Positions 46,251-54,860 of a DNA stretch of 64,000 nt are shown piece by piece; the stretch's first letter is position 1; every line of letters starts with the position of its first letter. The position numbers and the translations under genes were made by a program. The notes under the pieces are model-generated. The model did not search any database and was not told where the DNA came from. It was given only the letters and a program-made list of their open reading frames with translations. The DNA comes from an uncultured Pseudomonadales bacterium (GTDB lineage Bacteria > Pseudomonadota > Gammaproteobacteria > Pseudomonadales > Azotimanducaceae), in assembly GCA_951813295.1 (NCBI GenBank), contig CATOTI010000002.1, positions 1,426,001-1,490,000 on the forward strand. Direction: 5' to 3'.

Positions 46251-46280
46251 GTTCACGCCGCGTCGACACGCGGCGTGGAC
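46251..46280 (+). terminator. strong stem-loop after the acyl-CoA dehydrogenase, terminator-like
   Basis: CACGCCGCGT-CGAC-ACGCGGCGTG is a perfect 10-bp stem with a 4-base loop, extended to 13 pairs by one G-U and two standard pairs. It starts 26 bases after the stop codon at 46224 and is 51 bases before the next start. There is no U-run on its 3' side, so it may slow transcription or protect the message end rather than terminate intrinsically. Confidence 0.5.
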
Positions 46281-46331
46281 AATCGCGGTTCGCGACGTGC
46301 GAGCAGTTTCCGCACGTAAAAAGGATGTGAC

Positions 46332-47342
46332 ATGAACGAATTCAATCGCCAATGGGTTCTCGCCCAGCGTCCGGTCGGCCTGCCCAACGCCGACACCTTC
46401 CGCCTCGACGAGGCGCCCATGCCGACGCCCGGTGACGGCGAACTCCTCATCAAAACCCGATGGCTGTCATTCGACCCCACCCAGCGCGGCTGGATGGAGG
46501 ATCGAGAAAGCTACATGCCGCCGGTGCAAATCGGCGAGGTCATGCGTGCCGGTACCGTCGGCGAGGTGGTCGAGTCGAACAACCCCGATTTCAAGGTCGG
46601 CGACATCGTGCAAGGCAGTGGCGGCTGGCAGGAATTCTTCGTCGCCAACGCCGGCGGCTTCATGCCGGTACAGAAGCTCCCCGAAGGGGTGCCGCCGAGC
46701 TGGTTCCTCGGCGTGCTGGGCGTCACCGGCATCACGGCCTATTTCGGCTTGCTGGACCTCGGCGAACCCGAGCCCGGCCAAACCGTACTCGTTTCGGGCG
46801 CAGCTGGTGCCACCGGTTCAGTCGCCGCGCAGATCGCCCGGATCAAGGGCTGCCGGGTGATCGGTATCGCCGGTGGTCCGGAAAAATGTGCATAGCTGAC
46901 GGACGAAGCGAAACTCGACGCGGCGATCGACTACCGTAGCGAGAACGTCGACGTCCGCATCGGCGAGCTCTGCCCGAACGGCGTCAACATCTACTTCGAG
47001 AACGTCGGCGGTGAAATCCTCGAGGCGGCGCTCAACCACCTCGCGATGAACGCACGCGTCGTGATGTGCGGCGGAATCTCAGGCTACAACGACACGACCC
47101 CCGCGCCGGGTCCGCGCAACCTGATGAACATCGTCGTGCAGCGCGCGCGGATGGAAGGATTCATCGTGCTCGACTACCTGCCACGGTTCGGCGAAGCGAT
47201 CGCCGATCTCACGGCCTGGATTCAAAGCGGCGATCTGGTACATCAGGAAGACGTGCAGACCGGTTTCGAGAACATCCCCGCAACACTCAACCGGCTGTTC
47301 GAGGGCAAGAATCTCGGCAAGCAGTTGCTCGCGCTGGACTAA
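46332..47342 (+). pseudogene. NADPH-dependent MDR oxidoreductase (CurA/YfmJ-like) interrupted by one in-frame amber codon
   Basis: The reading frame runs 337 codons from ATG 46332 to TAA 47342 and matches the 335-345-residue CurA/leukotriene B4 dehydrogenase-like medium-chain reductases: NEFNRQWVLAQRPVG at the start, VSGAAGATGSVAAQIA as the NADPH loop, and FENVGGEILEAALNH late. Codon 188 is TAG (46893-46895) where relatives have a tyrosine in EKCxYLTDE, a one-base change from TAC or TAT. Both halves stay in the same frame and look well kept, so this is a very recent mutation, a sequencing error, or a suppressed stop. The 187-residue first part alone would lack most of the cofactor domain. Confidence 0.85.
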
Positions 47343-47373
47343 GCCTGGGGGCACCGCCACCGGGGCGATGCCC

Positions 47374-48351
47374 CTAATCCCAATCCTTGCCCGGTGCCGG
47401 CGTCGGCGCACGATAGCCATACCGATTGTGCGGTTTGCCGAAACGCTCGGCGACTTCCGCCATGAACTCCTGGCAGAAGCCGTACGAGCGGAACCGGACG
47501 ATGCGACCGTCTTCTTCTTCGATGCGGAAGACCGACGAGAGGCCGGCCCGACCGTCTTCGATCGTCGACGACAGGACGATGAGCTCGCCCTCGTAGTCGA
47601 CGACCTCGACGCCCGTCGTCGTGCGGTCCTCGCCCGCGGGCCATTCGTCGTGACCCATGACACAGCCGTGCAGCACCGCGGGAAATCCCCTCGGACCATC
47701 GCCGATATGCCAGGAGTTGCCGACGTTCTCGGCCGTGCCATTTTCGGCGAACAAGGCGGCAAGACCATCCAGGTCTCGCTCACGGAAGAGCGCCACGAAG
47801 CGTTCGACCAGTTCTCGGCTCGGGGCATTGCGAACAGGGTCCGCTTCCACGGCCAATCGGCGTCGCCCCCGGTGCAGCGCCGCCTTGACGGCGCCCACCG
47901 TCGTACCGAGGGTCGTCGCAATCTCGGCCGCGGTCATCCCGAACGTCTCACGCATCACGATCGCTGCTTGTTCGCGCGGCGCGAGTCGTAGAAGTAAGCG
48001 CTCACTAGCTTCAAAGACCTCTACTGGATCGGGATCTTCGAGAGAATCGGCCAGCGCATTTGTCGGATCGAGATCGGTTTGCACGACGGGCATCCGTCGT
48101 CGCATTTCGTCGATCCAGACGTTCGCCGCAGTTCGCATCAGATAAGCACGCGGGTTCTCGACGACGGGAATCGTCATGCCCCACCGTCCGTACGCTCGCG
48201 TCAGCGTGTCCTGCACGAGATCTTCGGCATCCCAGAGGTTGCCGGTCAGCCGCCGACAATAGCGAAAGAGATCTGCTCGATGTGCCTGGGTGTCGTCGAC
48301 GAATCGATGCCACGCAGTCTTGAGCGCCTGATTAAGTGTTTCTTCGTCCAT
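47374..48351 (-). CDS. ECF RNA polymerase sigma factor with SnoaL-like C-terminal domain
   Basis: A 325-residue protein. Region 2 includes LFRYCRRLTGNLWDAEDLVQDT, and region 4 holds AAIVMRETFGMTAAEIATTLGT with a helix-turn-helix. Residues 175-325 form a SnoaL/NTF2-like domain that in related ECF factors modulates activity, replacing an anti-sigma factor; none is seen next to it. The DGGGR-type linker motif of the ECF41 group is not obvious. It diverges from a small lipoprotein gene and converges on the broken MDR gene, with a 31-base gap. The signal sensed is unknown. Confidence 0.85.
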   Translation of the reverse strand: MDEETLNQALKTAWHRFVDDTQAHRADLFRYCRRLTGNLWDAEDLVQDTLTRAYGRWGMTIPVVENPRAYLMRTAANVWIDEMRRRMPVVQTDLDPTNALADSLEDPDPVEVFEASERLLLRLAPREQAAIVMRETFGMTAAEIATTLGTTVGAVKAALHRGRRRLAVEADPVRNAPSRELVERFVALFRERDLDGLAALFAENGTAENVGNSWHIGDGPRGFPAVLHGCVMGHDEWPAGEDRTTTGVEVVDYEGELIVLSSTIEDGRAGLSSVFRIEEEDGRIVRFRSYGFCQEFMAEVAERFGKPHNRYGYRAPTPAPGKDWD

Positions 48352-48476
48352 ACCCTTTTAAGACGGGTGACGGAGCAAAAAGGATACGTCGCCGCGAGAC
48401 TTTCTCGGCTAATTCTCCAACTTCTCTCCGCATCGTCGGCGTAACGTCGGAATCAGCGCCAGAAAGGGTGACAACG

Positions 48477-48812
48477 ATGAGAAAGGAATTCCGAATCACG
48501 GCGATCGCGACCGCCATCCTCACGCTCGCCGGTTGCGCCGGTACCGCCGAGGTGCGCGTTCGCAACGACTCCGCCATCGATTTCGACGCGCTGACCATCG
48601 AAGGCGTCGATTTTGGCGATCTTCCGGCGGGGACGACGAGCGACTATCGACCCGTGGTGTTGACGCTCCGATACGGCGCGCTCGAACTCGAAGCGGATGG
48701 CAAACGGATCACGGGTCAGACGCTCAACTTGGGCTCGAGCAAGTTCACCTACGAGATCGATATCGCCGATCTCGATCGTGGCCACCTCGCGATCGAAGTC
48801 ATCGCCGACTGA
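48477..48812 (+). CDS. small lipoprotein, function unknown
   Basis: A 111-residue protein with a lipobox, ILTLAGC, giving lipidated Cys20. The mature part is a short beta-rich domain with VRVRNDSAIDFDALTIEGVDF, which suits a small immunoglobulin-like or carbohydrate-binding-type sandwich, but I recognise no family. AAAGG lies 9 bases before the ATG, chosen because it starts the signal peptide. It diverges from the ECF sigma gene across 125 bases, so it may be a target of that sigma factor. Confidence 0.65.
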   Translation: MRKEFRITAIATAILTLAGCAGTAEVRVRNDSAIDFDALTIEGVDFGDLPAGTTSDYRPVVLTLRYGALELEADGKRITGQTLNLGSSKFTYEIDIADLDRGHLAIEVIAD

Positions 48813-48835
48813 TACGCATCAGCCGGCGGTAAGCA

Positions 48836-49216
48836 CTAGCTTCGGCCGGGTCCGTCGTACGAGCCGAGCAGTTCGTACCAGCCGGAGCCGTTGATCTTCA
48901 TCGGCATCCGGCCGAATTTCCTGGCGGTCGCGCGATGGTGCGCGCGGCCCTCCCATGCATCCGGATCGGCTTGCCATTCGTTCAGCACCCGCTCTGCCTC
49001 CTCGTAGCTATCGGCTTCGACCTCGTAGACCGACAGATAGTCGGACACCGTCTCCCCATCGAGATGGGGTCCGCTCAAGCGAAACACACGGCCGCGGATG
49101 AAGTTGGGACACATGGTCGTGTCCTCGATGTGTTGGTTGACGAACCATTCCTGGAACGCGTCGTCATCGTCGGCGTCGAGCGGTTCGCATAGACCGATCA
49201 AAAGGAACTGCGGCAT
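48836..49216 (-). CDS. dimeric alpha/beta-barrel protein (EthD/ABM-like)
   Basis: A 126-residue protein beginning MPQFLLIGLCEPLDADDDD, with FQEWFVNQHIEDTT in the first helix, in the pattern of ferredoxin-like dimeric barrels (EthD, monooxygenase and related families). GGGAG lies 8 bases before the ATG. It is the last gene of a leftward operon with an SDR, a Rieske oxygenase and a 65-residue protein. It may handle or rearrange the oxygenated product. Confidence 0.6.
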   Translation of the reverse strand: MPQFLLIGLCEPLDADDDDAFQEWFVNQHIEDTTMCPNFIRGRVFRLSGPHLDGETVSDYLSVYEVEADSYEEAERVLNEWQADPDAWEGRAHHRATARKFGRMPMKINGSGWYELLGSYDGPGRS

Positions 49217-49236
49217 CGGCTTCTCCCTGGAGCGTC

Positions 49237-49434
49237 TTACGGCGACGGCGGTTCGGGGTTGTTGCATATCCAGACACAAAGCTGCGGATCGGCTTGGCGA
49301 ATCTCGCCTTCTACGTGGATGCCTTCGGCCGTGAATAGGCCGTAGCTCACCCCCCGGGTGACGCGAACCTGGTTCTCCTCCGTCAGTTCGTAAACCGAAT
49401 CACGATCGAACGGATGGCGAATGCTCACCTTCAT
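49237..49434 (-). CDS. 65-residue protein in the Rieske oxygenase operon
   Basis: A small protein starting MKVSIRHPFDRDSVYELTEE and ending CVWICNNPEPPSP. Its ATG overlaps the stop of the Rieske gene by 4 bases, strong evidence that it is translated. It has alternating strands (SVYELTEENQVRVTRGVSYG) and one CVWIC pair of cysteines, with no membrane segment. I do not recognise a family; a stabilising or targeting partner of the oxygenase is possible. Confidence 0.6.
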   Translation of the reverse strand: MKVSIRHPFDRDSVYELTEENQVRVTRGVSYGLFTAEGIHVEGEIRQADPQLCVWICNNPEPPSP

Positions 49435-50786
49435 TCGCCCACCCACTCGGTCAGCTTGTGATGCAGCCAGCGCACCTTCGACTCCTGGTACCCCGAGAGA
49501 ACGATGCCGGTCTGGTAGGTCGACTCGAGGCCGAGTTGGACCTTCGGCATGTTGAAGGCGTCCTGATCGAAAACCTTGCCCAGAAAGCCGAGCGCACTCG
49601 ACCATTTCTCGTCAGCCGCAAGCCAACGCACGGGTGCCGACGGTGGTCGTTCACCCGAAAACGGCGCCAGCATGATGCATTCCATGATGCAGGAACGGTG
49701 ATCGAGGCCATTCGGCCGGAAGCGATAGACGATGCCGTTGAAAGCCGCCCACGGGTGCAGGTTCGGAAACAACGTGTAGTCGTGGCTATCCACCAACTCC
49801 GCGTCGCAGTACTCATCGACCAGGTGGCCAGCGACCGGGCGCAACATCTCGCGACGCTGATTGGCGAGAAATTCTCTCGGGCTCATCCCGTCCGGTAGCG
49901 GCGGCACCTCGGCGTCGTGCGGCAGCCCCATGATCGAGCGCAGGAGTTCGGCTTCGCTGACACTGCCTTCCATCAGCGGACTCGGCGTGTGACTCGGCGT
50001 GATGACGCGCGCGCAGTTCTCCCAGACGTCGACTTGGCTGTTCACGTCGCCTAAGTTGTAGAGAATCTGGGGATGAGTCGCATTGACGTGAAAAGCCTCG
50101 CAAAAGGCTTCCTGCGCGATCTTCCAGTTGCATTGCATGATCTTCGCCGTGTGCGACGCCTTGTGGAGCGCACCGAGATCCCAGCGCTCGAAGAGCATCG
50201 CGAGATCCTTGATGAAATCATCGAACGGCTCGCAATGGCGGTCGGGGTTGATGAAGACGAAGCCGCTCCACGTCGCGACGGGCAGGCTCGGCAGCGAGAA
50301 CGTCGCATGGTCGATCTGTGGGAAGTCCCAACCCGCCGGGATATCGCTCAACGAGCCGTCGAGCTTCCAGCAGAAACCGTGGAAGGGACAACGAAGCTCC
50401 GTGGCGTTGCCGTCGAATTCCTTCAGCATCCGTCCGCGGTGTAGACACGCGTTCGGGTACGCGCGGATCTCACCCGTTTCCGTTCGCACGACGAGAAACG
50501 ACATCCCGGCGATGTCGTAGCGTAGGTGATCGCCCGGCTCGGGAATGTCCTCCTCGCGGCACGCCATCTGCCAGACCTTGAGCCATAGGTGCTCGACCTC
50601 GCGGTCATGCCATTCCTTCGACGTGTAGCGCGAGACGGGATATTCACGGTGGCCAAGATCCTTCGGCGACTGGAGGCGCAGGACGTCAGGCACAGGACGC
50701 GAATCCTGATCCAGGAGATCCTGGTACGTGAGCCCCGGCGATCGCGGCATGTTCTCCGGGTCTAGATCGGTCATGACGTCAGCCAT
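49431..50786 (-). CDS. Rieske [2Fe-2S] aromatic-ring/steroid-type oxygenase alpha subunit
   Basis: A 451-residue oxygenase. The Rieske cluster ligands are Cys114-x-His116 (ACLHRG) and Cys133-x2-His136 (CPFHGFCW). The mononuclear iron site is His233 and His238 (AFHVNATHP), with Glu230 as the likely bridge between subunits. It activates O2 for dihydroxylation or demethylation. No beta subunit, reductase or ferredoxin gene is adjacent, so electrons must come from elsewhere. AGGAGGGAG lies 7 bases before ATG 50786. It follows the SDR gene by 56 bases and is coupled to the 65-residue gene. Confidence 0.9.
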   Translation of the reverse strand: MADVMTDLDPENMPRSPGLTYQDLLDQDSRPVPDVLRLQSPKDLGHREYPVSRYTSKEWHDREVEHLWLKVWQMACREEDIPEPGDHLRYDIAGMSFLVVRTETGEIRAYPNACLHRGRMLKEFDGNATELRCPFHGFCWKLDGSLSDIPAGWDFPQIDHATFSLPSLPVATWSGFVFINPDRHCEPFDDFIKDLAMLFERWDLGALHKASHTAKIMQCNWKIAQEAFCEAFHVNATHPQILYNLGDVNSQVDVWENCARVITPSHTPSPLMEGSVSEAELLRSIMGLPHDAEVPPLPDGMSPREFLANQRREMLRPVAGHLVDEYCDAELVDSHDYTLFPNLHPWAAFNGIVYRFRPNGLDHRSCIMECIMLAPFSGERPPSAPVRWLAADEKWSSALGFLGKVFDQDAFNMPKVQLGLESTYQTGIVLSGYQESKVRWLHHKLTEWVGE

Positions 50787-50842
50787 TCGTTCTCCCTCCT
50801 GGATTCAGGGGCACCCACCGATTCTACAACCCGGACTCGAGA

Positions 50843-51613
50843 TCATGCCGGTCCGCCCGCAACATCGAGATACTGACCCGTGATCCAACGCGCCGCGGGC
50901 GAGGCGAAAAACACGGCAGCCGCGGCACAGTCTCCCGGCGTCCCCGTCCGACCCAGCGGGATCTGACGCGCGAAGATCTCGTTGGCTTTCTCCTCCGTCA
51001 AATTCATGGTCTCGACGAGCATGTCCGTCACGATCACGCCCGGAGCGATGCAGTTCACGGTGATCCCGCGCGGGGCGAGCTCGACGGCGAGCGTTCGGGT
51101 CAGGCTCACCATGCCGAGGTTCGCCGCCGAGTACACGCCGAAACCGGGCGAGGCCCGGTGGGCGGCGACGGAAATGATGTTGATGATGCTGCCGCCGTCG
51201 CGCATCCGTTTGGCCGCCTGTTGGGAACCCCAGAACTTGGTTTTCATGTTGAGATGGAGTTGCTCATCGAACTTCTCGATCGTCATATCCGGCAGTGCGT
51301 GGGTCTTGCGATCGAGGTTGCCGCCCGCGTTGTTGACCATGATGTCGAGATGCCCGAAGGCGTTCACGACCCGATCGAGGGCTTCCGGCATGCGGTCCCA
51401 ATCCATGACGTCCGCCGAGATCGCCAGTGCGCGTCGACCGCGTGATTCGATCTCCCGGGCGACCGCGTCGACGTCCGCCTGGCGGCGCGCAAGAACGGCG
51501 ACGTCGGCGCCGCAGTCGGCAAGCCCAAGTGCAATGCCGCGCCCGATGCCACGGCCGCCGCCCGTCACCAGCGCGGTCTGACCGCCGAGGTGAAACTGAT
51601 CGTCGAGGCTCAC
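50843..51613 (-). CDS. short-chain dehydrogenase/reductase with Asn at the catalytic Lys position
   Basis: A 256-residue SDR, GTG start. The cofactor motif is TGGGRGIG (17-24) and NNAG is at 94-97. Ser148 and Tyr161 of the active site are present, but the lysine four residues after the tyrosine is Asn165 (YSAAN instead of YSASK). The lysine normally lowers the tyrosine pKa, so activity may be weak or altered, or the protein may have a non-catalytic role. It leads the leftward Rieske operon and diverges from the SnoaL-like gene. Confidence 0.85.
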   Translation of the reverse strand: MSLDDQFHLGGQTALVTGGGRGIGRGIALGLADCGADVAVLARRQADVDAVAREIESRGRRALAISADVMDWDRMPEALDRVVNAFGHLDIMVNNAGGNLDRKTHALPDMTIEKFDEQLHLNMKTKFWGSQQAAKRMRDGGSIINIISVAAHRASPGFGVYSAANLGMVSLTRTLAVELAPRGITVNCIAPGVIVTDMLVETMNLTEEKANEIFARQIPLGRTGTPGDCAAAAVFFASPAARWITGQYLDVAGGPA

Positions 51614-51723
51614 GTCACCACACCCGGTCTCTCTTTCGCCCGCAAATCAACAGCGTCGCTCATCGCTTCCTCACAGCCGCGTTTGATGGTTCGATGCTAA
51701 CGAAGTCGGAAGGAGTGCACTCA

Positions 51724-52134
51724 ATGAGCGATGCCGCGCTGGACAAGCTGGCCATCCGGGAGTTGGTGGAGAAATACAACGATGCCGTCATGCGTCACGA
51801 CGGCGTCGCCTGGTCGAGCACCTGGGCGAAGGACGCCACATGGGTGCTTCCGGGCACCGGCGATGGCGTCAAGGGCCGGGCAACCATTCTCGGCGCCTGG
51901 GAAGCGGCGATGTCGCAGTTCGAGTTCGTCGGGTTTTTCGCCTCGGCCGGACCAATCTCAGTCGAGGGTGACGCCGCGAGTGCGACCTGGTGGCAACAGG
52001 AAATTCTCGCGACCAAGGACGCGCCGACCCGCCACATCATCGGCCGTTACTCCGATTCCTACGTTCGCGAAGACGGCCAGTGGCTTTTCGCCAAGCGGGT
52101 TTACGAAGTCCTCCGCGTGACGGAAGGCCACTAG
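51724..52134 (+). CDS. SnoaL-like/NTF2-fold protein
   Basis: A 136-residue cone-shaped alpha+beta protein of the SnoaL-like 4 type: LAIRELVEKYNDAVMRHDG at the N terminus, then KDATWVLPGTGDGVKGRAT. Such folds serve as hydratases, isomerases or ring-hydroxylating dioxygenase beta subunits. As it sits opposite a Rieske alpha subunit that lacks an adjacent beta subunit, a beta-like partnership is worth considering, though it is on the other strand. AAGGAG lies 8 bases before the ATG, which settles the start. Confidence 0.75.
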   Translation: MSDAALDKLAIRELVEKYNDAVMRHDGVAWSSTWAKDATWVLPGTGDGVKGRATILGAWEAAMSQFEFVGFFASAGPISVEGDAASATWWQQEILATKDAPTRHIIGRYSDSYVREDGQWLFAKRVYEVLRVTEGH

Positions 52135-52215
52135 CCGAACCACCCACGCGGAAGCGCTTTTTGCCCGCAGCGGCCTTAAGCGCATGATCATCCCGGTACC
52201 CAGGAGGTCGCGACG

Positions 52216-53247
52216 ATGTGCACGACGCACGATGTCAACAACGATACCGAGAGCGACGACCCACGCGGCGGCTATCGCCTGGCCACCGACTGGCCGCACT
52301 ACCCCGCTGGGATGCAATTCGAGATGGGCTCCGGGGTCGCCGTCGACGACGACGGCGTGATCTATCTCTTCACCCGCGATGTCGAACACTGGGCCGCCCA
52401 CCCACTGGCGATGAAGGACAAGATGGGCAAGAGCAGCATCTCCATGTTCAATCGCGACGGCGCTTATCTCGGCAAGTGGGGTCAGTCCGACGAACACGGC
52501 TTCGCTTTGGGCGGCCATACGATCTACATCGAAAAAGACGCCATGTTCTGGACGACCGACCGCGACGGTCACACGGTCAGGAAGTTCGACCCGGCGGGCA
52601 ACGAGCTGTTGACGCTCGGTGAGTTCGGTCAGTGGGGCGACGATGAAGGCCACTTCAACGGCCCGACGGCGGTCGCGGTGCAAGACGACGGCAGCATCGT
52701 GGTCGCGGACGGCTACTGGAACTCGCGACTGGTCTGGTTCTCACCCGACGGGGAATTCATCCGATCCGTGGGGCGGTGGGGGCGTGGGCCCGGCGAATTC
52801 AACACCCCGCACGCGATCACGATCGATTCGCAAGGGCGCATCCTCGTGGCCGACCTCGTCGGCGGCGATTTCCACGATTACATGACCGTGCCAGGGCAAA
52901 TCGCCGGGTACCGGCGCACGCCCGAGCGTGCCTGGCGGCATCGGATCCAACGGCTCGATCCGGACGGCACCTACATCGACGAGTGGACTCACGTGATGCC
53001 ATTGAGCCTCGCCACCTACGGCAGCGAGATCTACGCGAGCGACAAGATGAGCAACCTCGCGATCCTCGACGACGAGTCGGGCGAGGTGATCAACCGGGTC
53101 GACGATATCGCGATCTATATCCATCAGCTCGCGATGGATCAACACGGCGACCTCTACACGGCATCGGTCTATCCAGAGCATGCCGGGGAGAAACGTGGCG
53201 TCGAAGGACCATCGCATCGGCGCTGGACCCGAGAAGCCATCGACTAA
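52216..53247 (+). CDS. NHL-repeat beta-propeller protein (PAL-like)
   Basis: A 343-residue protein made of repeated NHL/YVTN-like units such as ISMFNRDGAYLGKWG, VRKFDPAGNELLTLG and LVWFSPDGEFIRSVG, each before a GxF(N/G)xPxAIA-like turn. This resembles bacterial relatives of peptidyl-alpha-hydroxyglycine lyase, whose bacterial role is unknown. It lacks a signal peptide. AGGAGGT lies 8 bases before the ATG. It follows the SnoaL-like gene by 81 bases and is in the rightward catabolic set. Confidence 0.75.
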   Translation: MCTTHDVNNDTESDDPRGGYRLATDWPHYPAGMQFEMGSGVAVDDDGVIYLFTRDVEHWAAHPLAMKDKMGKSSISMFNRDGAYLGKWGQSDEHGFALGGHTIYIEKDAMFWTTDRDGHTVRKFDPAGNELLTLGEFGQWGDDEGHFNGPTAVAVQDDGSIVVADGYWNSRLVWFSPDGEFIRSVGRWGRGPGEFNTPHAITIDSQGRILVADLVGGDFHDYMTVPGQIAGYRRTPERAWRHRIQRLDPDGTYIDEWTHVMPLSLATYGSEIYASDKMSNLAILDDESGEVINRVDDIAIYIHQLAMDQHGDLYTASVYPEHAGEKRGVEGPSHRRWTREAID

Positions 53248-53268
53248 AGGACGTCAGGGAGAAGCACA

Positions 53269-53610
53269 GTGATCATCGTCGTTGCCGCGTTGGGTTTTGA
53301 GAATCAGACCGATCGTGATCATGCGGTCGAGCTGACCAGAGACGTCCAGATGGCGACCCGCGTCGAGGAGCCCGGCTGTCACGCCTATTGTTTCGCGCCC
53401 GACCCGTCCGTGCCGACGCGCATCCAGGTCTACGAACTCTGGGAGGACAGCGATAGCCTCGCCGCGCATTTTCAACACCCCAACTACCTGAAGATGGTCG
53501 AGCTACTGGGTACCGCCAAGGTCAAGGAGAGCATCAACCAGGCTCACCTCGTCGAACGAAGCGAACCGGTGTATGGCCCCGACGGCGTCAAAGCCGCCTT
53601 CTTCGTCTGA
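53269..53610 (+). CDS. ABM-domain monooxygenase/quinol monooxygenase-like protein
   Basis: A 113-residue dimeric ferredoxin-fold protein of the antibiotic-biosynthesis monooxygenase family: ELTRDVQMATRVEEPGCHAY, then VYELWEDSDSLAAHFQHPNY, the typical YE-W block. Relatives oxidise polycyclic aromatics or quinols without cofactor. GTG start, with GGGAG 8 bases upstream. It is 21 bases after the propeller gene and 4 before the amidohydrolase. Confidence 0.82.
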   Translation: MIIVVAALGFENQTDRDHAVELTRDVQMATRVEEPGCHAYCFAPDPSVPTRIQVYELWEDSDSLAAHFQHPNYLKMVELLGTAKVKESINQAHLVERSEPVYGPDGVKAAFFV

Positions 53611-53614
53611 TTCC

Positions 53615-54859
53615 ATGCAACGCAGCCAGATCCTCACCAACGCCACCGTCTTCTGCGCCATCGACGAGACCGTCATCGTCGACGGTGCGCTCTGGCTAGA
53701 GGGCGAGAAGATTCGCTTCGCGGGCCCTGCCGACGATCTGCCGCCGGCGTGTGCCGACGCGGAAGTCGTCGACCTCGCGGGGCGATTCGTCATGCCAGGC
53801 ATGACCGAAACGCACGCGCATCTATCGTTCGCCGACGCGAGCCCGTTCAGTCTCGGCAGGTTACCGGTCGAACAGGCGACGATCGTCGCCGTTCGTAACG
53901 CCGAAAAGATGATCCGCGCGGGATTCACGTCCGCCATCAGCTTCGGATCGAACTACAAGATCGACGTAGCGCTGCGCGACGCGATCCGCGCACGACAGAT
54001 CATGGGACCGCGCCTCATGGCCGCCGGACGCGACCTCGGTACGACCGCCAGTAACGTCGACTCCGGCGGCGCCGGCGGTTTGAGCCAGATCGCCGACGGT
54101 CCCTGGGGGTTGCGCAAGGCCGTGCGCGAGCAACGCCGCGATCGCGTGGACGTCGTGAAGATCTTTCTCGACGGCGAAGCAATCAATCCGGTCTGCCCAC
54201 CCGGCGAGCTGTCGTTTTGCGACGAAGAAGTCCACGCCGTGGTCGACGAAGCGCACCGCCACCACTTACGCGTCGCGTGTCACGCACGCTCCGCCGGCGC
54301 GGTGAAACAAGCCGCCCGAGCAGGCGTCGACTACATCGGCCACGCCAACTACCTCGATACCGAGGCAATCGATCTCCTCGCCGCTCGCGGTGATGACGTG
54401 TTTGTCGGCCCGGCGATCGCCTGGGAAGTCCAGTACCTCGACCAGTGCGAATCGCTCGGCGTCTCGAAAGAAACAGTCCGTCGACAGGGATACGAGGCAG
54501 AGATCGAGGCAACGATCGAGACCGTCGGGAAACTACGCGAGGCCGGTATTCGCCTCGTTGTCGGCGGCGACTACGGGCTCAGCATCACGCCGCACGGTAG
54601 CTACGCCCGAGACCTCGAGTATTTCGTCGACCTTTTGCGCATGCGGAGCACCGAAGCCTTAATCGCCGCCACGCAGAACGGCGGCCTCGCAGCCGATCGC
54701 TCCGGTCAAACCGGAACGCTGGCCGAAGGAAGCGTCGCCGACCTCCTGATCGTCGACGGCGACCCCATCGCCGATGTCCGCGTGTTGCAGGATCACGCCC
54801 GCCTGACCGTGCTGAAAGGGGGAATGGTAAATACGGGGCAACTCGGGCCAGTCTCGTGA
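53615..54859 (+). CDS. amidohydrolase family protein (imidazolonepropionase/Xaa-Pro-dipeptidase-like)
   Basis: A 414-residue metal-dependent hydrolase. Metal ligands are the HxH of TETHAHLSF, the lysine of VVKIFLDG (likely carboxylated), His of VACHARS, His of YIGHANY and Asp of VVGGDYG. The N- and C-terminal strands (ILTNATVFCAID and GSVADLLIVDGDP) make the usual beta sandwich. It hydrolyses C-N bonds in rings or amides. It begins 4 bases after the monooxygenase stop and ends 1 base before the Tat-cupin. Confidence 0.87.
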   Translation: MQRSQILTNATVFCAIDETVIVDGALWLEGEKIRFAGPADDLPPACADAEVVDLAGRFVMPGMTETHAHLSFADASPFSLGRLPVEQATIVAVRNAEKMIRAGFTSAISFGSNYKIDVALRDAIRARQIMGPRLMAAGRDLGTTASNVDSGGAGGLSQIADGPWGLRKAVREQRRDRVDVVKIFLDGEAINPVCPPGELSFCDEEVHAVVDEAHRHHLRVACHARSAGAVKQAARAGVDYIGHANYLDTEAIDLLAARGDDVFVGPAIAWEVQYLDQCESLGVSKETVRRQGYEAEIEATIETVGKLREAGIRLVVGGDYGLSITPHGSYARDLEYFVDLLRMRSTEALIAATQNGGLAADRSGQTGTLAEGSVADLLIVDGDPIADVRVLQDHARLTVLKGGMVNTGQLGPVS

Positions 54860-54860
54860 C

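Noticed and set aside
46893..46895. Pyrrolysine or selenocysteine recoding
   Set aside because: TAG replaces a tyrosine position in a family with no such residue, and no pyl genes are in the window; error or mutation is simpler.
48352..48476. ECF41-type promoter (TGTCAC...CGTC) in the sigma/lipoprotein gap
   Set aside because: A TGTCACC occurs on the minus strand but the matching -10 reads CGAC at 18 bases, too weak to call.
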